From Topomyia yanbarensis (Eukaryota; Arthropoda; Insecta; Diptera; Culicidae): DNA of 64,000 nt. The stretch lies in contig NC_080672.1 in the NCBI RefSeq assembly GCF_030247195.1, forward strand, positions 372,318,166-372,382,165. Reading direction: 5' to 3'. Within the stretch, counting starts at the first letter, position 1. Each line of letters starts with the position of its first letter. Below the pieces are notes generated by a model that had not been told where the DNA came from, did not search any database, and worked only from the letters and a program-made list of their open reading frames with translations. Of this stretch, positions 55,150 to 64,000 are shown piece by piece. The translations under genes and the position numbers were made by a program.

Positions 55150-57000
55150 CTCGACACCTACCTGACGGCACGGTGTGGAGGCTAGCTCAACCGCCGAGGA
55201 CTATAACAAGTAGATCGCGGCGAAGCGAGGAGCTGGGAGCTTATTGGTTCACGAAACGGATATCGGTACCGAGAGAAATTTTGCCACATTCTGTAGTCCT
55301 TGACTGACGGCGAACATGGACTGGAGAGTGTGAGAGAAGTATCCCCATAGAGACCACCAGGCGATTCGCTACCGCATCAGCCAATGGAACCCTGCTGCAG
55401 CATGAAGAAGGACGGGCCGCAAGCTAAAGTGGAAGACGAAAGACTTTAACGAAAACCTAGTTACTTCGGCGAACAACGTAATCAAGTACGTTGATGCGGC
55501 TGATCTAACAAGAAGGATTGTGACGGCTTGTGACGATACAATGTCACGAAAACTAGGGCCATGCAGTAGACGGCGTACACGCTTCTTGTCTTAGATCCAG
55601 AAGGCAGGCTCAGATCGTAAGAACGGAGAGTGAGAGAGTAGCGCAAGCGACGTTTCGAGAAGGTAGGGACTCTTTAAAACGGGAGATCAAGCTTAGCAAG
55701 CCAATTGCCATAAGTAGCTGTGCTGAGAAATAAACGCCAATCCCTGTGGGACGCGTACTGAGTCGTCATGACGAAGACGAGGGTCCGTCAACACCAACTT
55801 AAATATACCCGGGTAAGCTAAAGATAATCGTTGAGGGTCTCTTCCCGAATCACGATTCAACTACCTGGTCACCGACACCGTACGGCGAAGAAGAAGGAGG
55901 TAACACAGCCGAGTGGTAAGTGACTAACGACGAGCTCAAAGAAGCGTCGATGTGACTAAAATCAGAGAAAACCCCCTATCCGGATGAAATACCAACCGTG
56001 GCGCTGAAAGCTGCGATCCTGGCATATCCGGACATATTCAGGATGCTACTGCTGAAGTCTTTAGATGATGGTAATCCCCGAAATGAGGAAGGTGCAGAAA
56101 CTGATGTTGCTGCTAAAGTCAGGGAAGTCACCGGGCCATCCAGCCTCGAATAGACCAATGCTGCAGCGTGACATAAAAGAATGAGCCAGATCCTGAAGAG
56201 CTACTACCAGAGTAGAGCACTGCTGTACCAGACGAACAAACGGCCAATATGCAATGCGAGTCACAGCGGGCGTTCCTCAGGGCTCCATTCTCTGTCCAAC
56301 ACTTTGGAATGGGATGTACGATGGGGTCTTAACACTGCGGCTTCCTAGGAAAGTGAAAATCGTTGGTTTGGTGGACGATGTGTCACTAACGGTGAGACAC
56401 TTGAAGAAATGGAGGTGTCGGTGACGGAGACAATGAAACCGCGAAAAGTTGAACAGGATGCTTCGATTGCTGGTCGTACGAGTTGCGATTGCGTACCGGC
56501 GGCAGTATGCTTTGTCGCCGAGATGATCACCATCTGCATTACCCTGACGGAGGATATCAAGTGCTACAAACAATGAAACGCCAGAAACGTGAGGAAGATG
56601 ATGAGAATCCATTCGATGGTGACGTGGCAGCAGGAATGGGACAATACGGAGAAAGGAAAGTGGACCTACCGGCTCATCCAAACCTATCGGCGTGGGTCAA
56701 TAGAAAGCACGGAGAGATGACCTTCCACCTGACACAGCTCCTACCGAGCCACGGCTGCTTAAGGAGTATCTTCATCGATGTGGGTACGCAACGTCAACAC
56801 TGTGCTTGGAGTGTGAGATCGTCGAGGAGACACCGGAGCGTCTTTGAATGTCCGAGGAGAGTCTTTGAATGTCCGAGGTTTGGAGTGATGTGCAGGGAGC
56901 TACTTAAAACGGTCCTCACCATCATCAACCCGGATAATGTAGCCTACAGAATGACAAGCAACGTAAAGACGTGGAACGCAGTAAACAGAGATATTATGTA
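55150..57000 (+). pseudogene. R1-group non-LTR retrotransposon relic
   Basis: Decayed + strand fragments in order: PYPDEIPTVALKAAI (about 55975-56020), AGVPQGSILCP (about 56266-56300, reverse transcriptase block), GLVDDVSLTV (about 56365-56395, where the usual ADD is VDD), then FHLTQLLPSHGCLRS (about 56730-56775) and a C-terminal ET-PE-FECPRF region (about 56825-56880). This order and the C-terminal motif fit R1-like elements. A 21 bp piece coding VFECPR is doubled at about 56838-56879. Many stops and frameshifts; dead. Confidence 0.7.
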
Positions 57001-57018
57001 GATCAGAGATTCTCAACC

Positions 57019-57036
57019 AGGGGTCCGCGGACCCCT
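57019..57036. repeat. 18 bp perfect palindrome, hAT-like terminus
   Basis: AGGGGTCCGCGGACCCCT is its own reverse complement. The context TCTCAACCAGGGGTCC and AGGGGGCCACGA resembles the ends of hAT elements seen in many animals, so a second hAT element probably joined the R1 relic here. Confidence 0.5.
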
Positions 57037-57069
57037 AGGGGGCCACGAAGTCATTGCTGGGAGTCTGTG

Positions 57070-57725
57070 AAGAAAAATATATTTGATTCACCGCTGGGGA
57101 CTAGACTGAGTAGACAGCGACGAGGCACCACTAGTCACGGGTCATCGGCGCACCAGTGCACCGGACACCCTGCTTCACCAGAATCGCCGAACTGACCTTG
57201 GCACCTAGCTGATTAGCTCGATCTCGGGAGAACTTCTCGCGCCGAGGAATTCTCTGTCGGAGTAGGTTAAGTCCATCGTCGGGGAATAGACCGAGTTGCT
57301 CGCGAACAAGTTGAGGAGCTGAATGAATCATCAAGGAAGTAGTGCTAAATGGCCCAAGAAGAGAACTAAAGGGCTTAAAGGAGTTGGGGTGCTAAATGGT
57401 ACCGGCCACGGACCCAAAGGGCTCAAGAAGTTGCAGTACTGAAACCAAATAAGAATCGGTATCGGGAGAACTTCTTTCGTCTGGGACCTCTCCGTCAGCG
57501 TAGTCAGATTCACCGCCGGGAACGAGACCGCGTAGATCGCGACGATACACCACCAGCCGCGCCGGGGCTCCAGCAAACCGGATGCCCTACTCTACCGGAA
57601 TCGCCGAACTGCTCGCAGCACCTGGCTCGTTGGCTTGCTTTCGAACTTCTCTCGCCGGGGAACTTTTCGTCGGAGTAGGCTAGATCTATCGTCGGGGACT
57701 AGACCGAGTAGTTCGCGAACCAGTC
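57070..57725 (+). repeat. Four diverged subrepeats of ~180-240 bp
   Basis: A motif like TCGTCGGGGA-TAGACCGAG followed by T-GCTCGCGAAC recurs near 57090, 57280, 57515 and 57695, and CTTCTC-CGCCG-GGAA-T followed by GTCGGAGTAGG recurs near 57226, 57470 and 57647. A related piece lies at 55190-55230 upstream of the R1 relic, so the subrepeats belong to the same older element. Confidence 0.55.
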
Positions 57726-57995
57726 GGAAGCTCAACGAGGAAGTGGTACTGAATGGCACAAGGGAACTGAAGGGCTCAGTAAATTAGACAGTCTGAAGTT
57801 TGCCGCCCAGATTGTCCTCGTAGGGGAAGAGCATTAATTCTATACCAACAGCTTTACTACCTTGACTACCCAAATCCGTTCCCTGAGTTGTTGGTTTTGA
57901 ACATTTTTTTCCTGCTCAGAATGATTTTGAACATTTTTTCATATATATACAAAAAAAATTCTTACTAATTTTCTTACTACGCCACTGTTACACCA

Positions 57996-58517
57996 TATGT
58001 ATTGTTTTCATCATTAAATAATGAGGATCTCTCATTTGGAATGATTACCTCAGTTTTGATATGAAATAATAGCGGATGTCATTAAGAACCCACTCATACT
58101 AAGTTTGTTCAAGTACACGGAAGTTGTTCCGGGGCAACAGGAGCAAAAAATACTTGCTACTTTTTACTCTGGTTTGCTACCAGAAGAAAAACAGAAGAAG
58201 AAGAGAACGCAGAAAAGGCCCAAAATTCCAAAATTGGACTTCCATCCAAATCCAAAATTGAATTTCGTTTCGAGATAGACTTTGATTGTCTTCAATGAAG
58301 TTGTAGAATAACACAATTCAGACCAATTTGCTGAAGATATGGAAGCTCTATCTTTCATACTTTCCATTCTACGAGAAATCTAAAAACATCCTTTAGGCTG
58401 GTGCATAAAAACGCTTTTATTTGTACAGTTCTTACTATACACTAAAGTAACCTCTGAACGACTTCAAAATTAAGTAAGGGCGCCCAATTTGTTCCAATAC
58501 AGTAATCAAAATCTTTT
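57996..58517. other. Spacer with a MITE fragment
   Basis: About 58092-58180 (AGTTTGTTCAAGTACACGGA, GCTACTTTTT, GTTTGCTACC) resembles the 35037-35205 MITE. No gene is recognised. Confidence 0.4.
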
Positions 58518-60710
58518 TGCCTTTCTCATATAAAGAAAGGCTATGCAATCACTGTAAAAATCGACTTTTTAACCGAGGCCCGGAGGGCCGAGTATCATAC
58601 ACCATTCGATTCAGTTCGTCGAGATCGGCAAATGTCTGTGTGTGTGTGTGTATGTGTGTGTGTGTGTATGTGTGTGTGTGTGTGTCATTTAAACTCACAC
58701 AATTTTCTCAGAGATGGCTGAACCGATTTTCGCAAACTTAGTTTCATCTGAAAGGTATAACGCTCCCATAAGCTGCTATTGAATTTTTAGTTGATCCGAC
58801 TTCCGGTTCCGGAGTTACGGGTTGAAGAGTTCGGTCACACAGCAAATTCCCATATAAACTGGTACCACCATAATGTTCAAATGATGGAAAACATATTAAA
58901 ATTGATGTAACATTACTCTGGTTTGAGGGTCTGGATCACTAATGATCAATCAAAGCAGCTTTGACCACATTGGCCACCTATGACAGTTCATGACGCCCCC
59001 GGGGGACCCGCCAAGTTCCTAAGCTAATATCACACCCATTCCACAACGAATTCTCTACCGATTTTTACGAACTTAATTTCAAATGAAAGATACAGTAATG
59101 CCATTGACTGCTGCTGAATTTCATTCGGTTCTGACTCTTGCTTCCGGAGTTACAGGGGTGTTAGTAAGGATACACTGGAATTTCCCATATAAATCGGTAC
59201 AATCGTAATACCTCAGAGGCTAAAAACTATTGAAATGGTCACCAAATTACTTCTAATCGCAGATCTAGATAACTGATTGCTAATCAAACATTCTTTGAAT
59301 ATATTGTCCACTATCGACGATTCCGGAAGTCCGGAATTCCGGGCATATTCTACAATTAAAGTCACATCGGTTCTTCGGTGATGACTGAACCGATTTTCTC
59401 AAACCAAGTCTCAAATGGAAGGCAAAATATGCAGTTGAGTATTGCGTCGCTCCCCCTAGACCCCCCCCCCCCCACCGGCTTGCCCTTACACCTCCCTCCT
59501 TCATCATTCCCCTCCCCTTGGACCACCCTCACGCCCGCATTTCCTTCATCCACCCCGTATACCGAAATAAGATGAAGGATTTCTGACGCATCCTCCACTC
59601 CCACTCTATTAACCCCCCATTCCCTCCACTTTCAAACCCATTCCCCCTATATTTCAAAATATAATCACATGAAGATAACATTGAACTCATGCTGATTAGG
59701 CTAATTAAATATTATTCTTGTGCCTTTCTCATATAGAAAGGTTATGCAATTGCTCCAAAAACCGACTTTCTAACCGAGGCCCGGAGGGCCGAGTCTCATA
59801 TAACATTCGACTCAGTTCGACGAAATCGCAAAATATCTGTGTGTATGTATATGTGTATGTGTATGTGTGTATGTATGTGTGTGTATGTGCGGATTTGTTA
59901 ACAAAATGTCCACATCGGTTACTCGGAGATGGCTGAACCGATTTTTACAAACTAAGATTCAAATGAAAGGTATAATATTCCCATAGGTTGCTATTGAATT
60001 TCATTTTCAACCGACATCTTGTTCCGAATTACGAGTTGAAGAGTATGGTTACAAAACAAAATTTGTTGATTTTTCCAAATCGGTTTCTCGGAATTTTCTG
60101 AACCGATTTTGACAAACTTAATTTTAAATGAAAGGTCCATCAGCTGCTGTTGAATTTTGTGTGGATCCGAGTTCTGGTTCCTGAATTACAGGGTGATACG
60201 TACGATCACGCAGCAAATCCCGATTCTAACGAATTCTGCGATGAATGTAAAAAGGTGATTTTTTTCCAAAATGTAAACACAACTGTTGAATTTGTAGATC
60301 TAGGTCCCCAACAGTCATTCAAAGTCTCTTTGGCCACACTGGCCACCATCGACGGATCCGGAAGCATCCAAAGTCAGAATAACGGTTATATTGGTTTCTC
60401 GAAAATGGCTAGATTTGCTCAACTTAGTCTCAAATGAAAGGTGTTGCGTCCCCAGAAACTGATATTAAATTCCATCTCCATCCGACTTCCAGCACCGGAG
60501 TTACGGGTTGTGGAGGTCGATCACATAGAAAACTCCGATTCAAACCGATACCGCGATGAATGCAAAAAGGTGCTCTTATATATACTTACCAATTGTAATA
60601 AGAATGAAAGACATTTCCATAAAGTTATATTGTACGAACCAGCTATTAAATCATAGTTTGGAGAAATGAGAAAGGCACAATTGCACCTCTAGGTGGATTA
60701 AAACAGGTTT
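58518..60710 (+). repeat. GCCTTTCTC dispersed repeat, two units
   Basis: Two diverged units start at 58518 and about 59720, each with the hairpin CCTTTCTCATATAGAAAGG (or near variant), the palindromic GGCCCGGAGGGCC and a TG-rich run (58636-58684, 59836-59888). Subrepeats with GAACCGATTTT, AAATGAAAGGT and CGACTTCCGGTTCCGGAGTT follow. The tail GAGAAAGGCACAATTGCACC, TCTAGGTGGATTAAAACAGG lies at about 60668-60710. A C-rich tract (59461-59475) and a low-complexity CCCTCC stretch to about 59650 lie between the units. Confidence 0.7.
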
Positions 60711-60793
60711 TTCTTTTTAAAGTTATGATAACTTTTACATAAGAAGTTCAACTTTCTCAACCATTATATTAGATTAGGGCACCTAACGTTAAA

Positions 60794-61048
60794 TCTTGAG
60801 CGTTTTTTCAAAACGTCATATCTGCAATGAGTTACTCTCTTTTTTTACTTTCTCTTCTGTTAATAATTCGGTCACTTTAACATTTATTCCTCAGCTCTTT
60901 GCATAATATGCTAGCTAAAACCACCGCCTTTCGATCTGTACTGTAAAATAAGTGAAAAGTGTTATAGTGACGCCGTAAAAATCGAAAGAGAAAGTATAAA
61001 CAGAGAGTAACTCATTGTAGATATGACGTTTTGAAAAAACGCTCAAGA
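60794..61048. mobile_element. Palindromic MITE family 'TCTYGA', copy 4
   Basis: The arms (TCTTGAGCGTTTTTTCAAAA, then CGTCATATCTGCAATGAGTT, ACTCTC) are complementary with one mismatch in about 45. The core is that of the other copies (TTTGCATAATATGCTAGCTA, GACGCCGTAAAAATCGAAAG). Length 255 bp, close to the 257 and 251 bp of copies 2 and 3. Confidence 0.7.
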
Positions 61049-61305
61049 AATACTGTTTCTGCCATATGAAATATCTTATTTTGTAGTATACATCACCAAA
61101 AATGACAATGACTTTTTCTGTGCAAAGTATTTACAGCTTTCTAACGAAAGAGCTAGAGGCACTGTATTTTGAGACAAACTATTCTTTTTCAAAATGTCTG
61201 AAAGATATCTTAAGTCATCTTAACGAAAAATCATTTCTGTAAAGATCGTACAAATAGAAGCATTTTTAAAAAAACGCCAGTGTGTTCTATAAAGATTTTT
61301 AAATA

Positions 61306-62418
61306 CAGGTCGGAATCGATTATCCGGCGATTCGATTATCCGTGATTTGATTATCCGGGTGTTTTGAACAAATCAATCAAATTTCAACTACTGTACTACT
61401 AATTCGATTATTGCAGTCAATAGAACATTTTTTCGGGCAATTGGAGGGGGGGGGGGTTAATTGATTCCTGCTCAGAGTTCCAATGGCATATTTAACCTCC
61501 TCATGTCCTTCTTGTTGATAAACAACCACGTTTGTAAATGACTATAACTTTTGGTTTACAAAACGACAAGTAAGGCTAATGAAAGCAACTAAGATCTTTC
61601 AGTTGAGCACAAAAATTTATAAATATTATCAGTAGAACAGAAGTTATTACAATCAATCTGATTGGGTTCCGCTGAAGCAGTGCTGACAGGGGAAGTTTCT
61701 GTTAATGGTGAAAATGAAATATTGGAATATTTTCTTAGCCTGGCAATATTTTTAAAAACTGCTAAAACTTTATAATTTAGATTTCCCTCAATTACCTTTT
61801 TCATGCAATTGGACTAGATCCGAAGGTAAATATTGAGCAGCTTCTAGCACTGCAAAAGAAGCACCTATCTTTATTAAACCTGTGTTTTCGTGTTTATTGA
61901 CACCAATAGTTCTAAAAAAAAAGTTGGTCATAAAATGGTTAACTAGATTCTGAAAAGAGCCCAGGCCGTCACTGGAGCTGATTTAAATTCTTGGGTAGTT
62001 CAAGCAAAAATGGATGTTAGGCTATGTAAATATGGCGCCAGCAGTACTTCTCGTTGAGGCGACCGGGATCCCATCGTCTACGTAACCTGGTAGTCCTTCG
62101 CTAGTGACAAGTATGAGTGGGAGAGTTTGCGAAGACTACACGCGTAGTTATTACCTGACAATCCGGTACGACATTGGTCAACTAAATGATGCTACAAGGA
62201 CAAGGATCTCCTTGTGAGGGCACAACACGCACTCTTCTAACTAGAATGAGGGTTAAAAGACATGGTTGCTATGATATGTAACACAACCACGTAAATTAAA
62301 CTGAAGCTAAGAAACAGACGACCTCCAGTTTACTTACTAACTTTATTTTTTCTGGTATTCGAGTAATTGAATCATTTACCTTGGAAAATCGAAGCCTCGG
62401 GTAATCGAGTTTGACCTG
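61306..62418. mobile_element. pogo/Tigger-type non-autonomous element (TSD TA)
   Basis: The ends CAGGTCGGAATCGATTATCC and, inverted, CAGGTCAAACTCGATTACCC match in 16 of 20 positions, and TA stands at both sides (61304-61305, 62419-62420). The inner TCGATTATCCG motif is repeated three times at the left end. These are features of pogo/Tigger elements. No transposase was recognised; a GC-richer block at about 61960-62330 looks like inserted foreign sequence. Confidence 0.65.
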
Positions 62419-62420
62419 TA

Positions 62421-64000
62421 TTGCAAAAGACACACCTTATTAAAAAGTTTATTTTAGAATTCTTACACAAATAGCTATAAACAACTGATACATGCCGTTA
62501 ACTCGTTACCAATATGAATAATAAATGAAAACCAACTGAAAATACAAATCACACCCTGAAATATAGGAATATTTACCCTGACCATTTTATTTCCAATTTC
62601 TCCACGAATGAAGCTTAAATTCATAAAATAACACAAAAAAAGTTTGATTCGATTATCCGGGGTGAGATTTTTTTGAAATTTTCCCATAATCAATAATGTG
62701 GATGATTACGAAATTCTATCTCGAACCGTTAAAAAGTAAAATTTCAGATTTTAGTGAATTAGAACCACTCCGATCAAAGCAAGCTGTGGTACTACAGTCC
62801 ATAGCTGAACTTGATTTTATTCACTATTTAAACTAATAGAAAAGTCTTACACACTTAGAGATGGTCGGGTTTCATTTTGTCGTACCCGAATCCGACCTGT
62901 ACACGAGAAATTGAAAACGTAGAAAGTCGGACCTGACTCGAACCCGAGTTCATAAAAAATATTTAATTTTAAAATTGAAGCCCCCCAACCTAACTCGACC
63001 CCGAGAATATATTTTTATATAAAACTAACGAAAATTTTGATGAGCAAAATAAATTAAATTCATGGAATAAATAAAAGTTACGGGTTAAAGATTGCGGTCA
63101 CACAGCGAACTCCCATATAAACTGGTAACGCAATGATATCCGAATGATGTAATACATATCAGAGATGAATGAAATTTGTATTTGTGTTTGCAGGAGTAAA
63201 ACAAAACAAACTTGTTACAAAACCCCTTCACTGAGTTGTCAAACAAACGTCTCATAGATTGCCTGATTTTTGGTCACAGCTTCTTTTTTTCAGAAGACAG
63301 ATTTTTAACATTTTGATGAAAATTTCACCGATTTCCACAGATTTTTGGAAATATTTCAATTTTTTATAGATTTTTCGGAAATTTTAGTAGAACACACCGT
63401 AGTTTTGACTGGTTTCTGGCGAAATTTTATCGCAAATGAAACAACTGATTCCGAATCAGATTTTTTTGGTTTTTCGCAGCCAAATATCAGCACCAGCACC
63501 AACTCAGCATATCACTATCTCGAATGAAAAATAATTATATAAAACGATTCTGTTTGTCATTGTGTTGGTACAGAATACGAAGAATTTTCAACTCCCAGTA
63601 CAGGTTTAATTGTGGCAGCACTGGTGAGTAGTCAGAACGATTGTCATGGTTTACAGACCTTGGTGACATTTCGTAAAAATTAAAAGATACTCATGAGAAT
63701 TTATACAAAGCAGACTCCAATATTAAAGATTGAAAATAATTATAAACTAATTTCCTCCACTTTTATAAGGACCAAAAAACTTATATCGAATCCTGGAAAA
63801 GGAAAATGACTGGCTAACAAAATGCTGTTTGTATTTAAATTTAATGTCCTTGCTTGGTGGTTTTCAAAAGAAAGGACACCCAATAACCATTGGGAAGATA
63901 TCCATTGAAAATCTTTCTTGGGCAGTGCACTAAGAATTAACTGTGCAGTCAAAAGTTTTGATATTTAAACATACTTACATACTTTAACATTAAAACTTTC
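62421..64000. other. Spacer with repeat fragments
   Basis: A CCCATCTCTA-type repeat (reverse, TTAGAGATGGTCGGGTTT) lies at about 62855-63010, and a GCCTTTCTC family fragment (TTACGGGTTAAAG, GGTCACACAGCGAACTCCCA) at about 63078-63170. No gene is recognised to the end of the window. Confidence 0.4.

Larger units (their letters stand above)
54963..57987. mobile_element. hAT-like composite element, 3.0 kb
   Basis: The ends CAGTGGCGTAGTAG and, inverted, CAGTGGCGTAGTAAG are complementary over 13-14 bases. The flanks tgacacca (54955-54962) and ttacacca (57988-57995) agree in 7 of 8 positions, as expected for an aged hAT duplication. The body holds an R1-type retroelement relic (55150-57000), a second hAT-like end at about 57016, and diverged subrepeats (57070-57725). 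No hAT transposase is visible, so it is non-autonomous and was enlarged by later insertions. Confidence 0.65.

Noticed and set aside
1..64000. CRISPR arrays, bacterial operons, phage or riboswitch elements
   Set aside because: No regularly spaced direct repeats with unique spacers and no Shine-Dalgarno-led gene clusters; spliced genes and eukaryotic transposons explain the content.

Overview
The window looks like insect nuclear DNA from a dipteran, most likely a mosquito and probably a repeat-rich culicine. The reasons are two spliced genes whose proteins match dipteran families, short GT-AG introns, AT-rich spacers, and transposon relics of types usual in mosquitoes: RTE, LOA and R1 non-LTR elements, mariner and Tc1-like elements, and hAT, piggyBac, Harbinger and pogo MITEs. 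Organism identity is inference. No bacterial operon, CRISPR array or RNA gene was recognised.

Two host genes are well supported. Ric, a Ras-like GTPase of the Rit/Ric family, lies on the + strand (23205-37690) in four coding exons that join to 255 residues; an 11.2 kb intron is filled with repeats. An adenosine-deaminase-like gene (ADAL, N6-methyl-AMP deaminase family) lies on the - strand (54367-52324) in five exons that join to 340 residues. A third locus type is a pair of intronless paralogous ORFs of unknown function (184-762 and 12254-12838), about 90 percent identical. The second copy lacks a 70 bp upstream block that carries the TATA box of the first.

Layout: 1-0.8 kb unknown gene copy 1; 2-12 kb a series of MITEs (Harbinger, hAT, piggyBac, a palindromic family); 12.2-12.9 kb unknown gene copy 2; 14.2-14.8 kb mariner relic; 19.2-22.1 kb hAT MITE plus a 1206 bp tandem duplication of a TG-rich dispersed repeat; 22.3 kb perfect 42 bp hairpin; 23.2-37.7 kb Ric, whose second intron holds a 616 bp tandem duplication, retroelement relics and nested MITEs; 39.7-42.4 kb MITEs; 43.4-46.3 kb RTE relic; 48.3-49.0 kb Tc1/mariner-superfamily relic; 52.3-54.4 kb ADAL; 55-58 kb a 3.0 kb hAT-flanked block holding an R1-type relic; 58.5-60.7 kb more of the TG-rich repeat; 61.3-62.4 kb pogo-type element.

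The two recognised host genes are not known to act together: Ric is a calmodulin-binding signalling GTPase and ADAL is a purine-salvage enzyme. The most unusual structural signal is a four-copy palindromic MITE family whose arms differ strongly between copies but stay nearly perfectly complementary within a copy. All element boundaries, target duplications and splice joins were read by eye; no search or alignment program was run.
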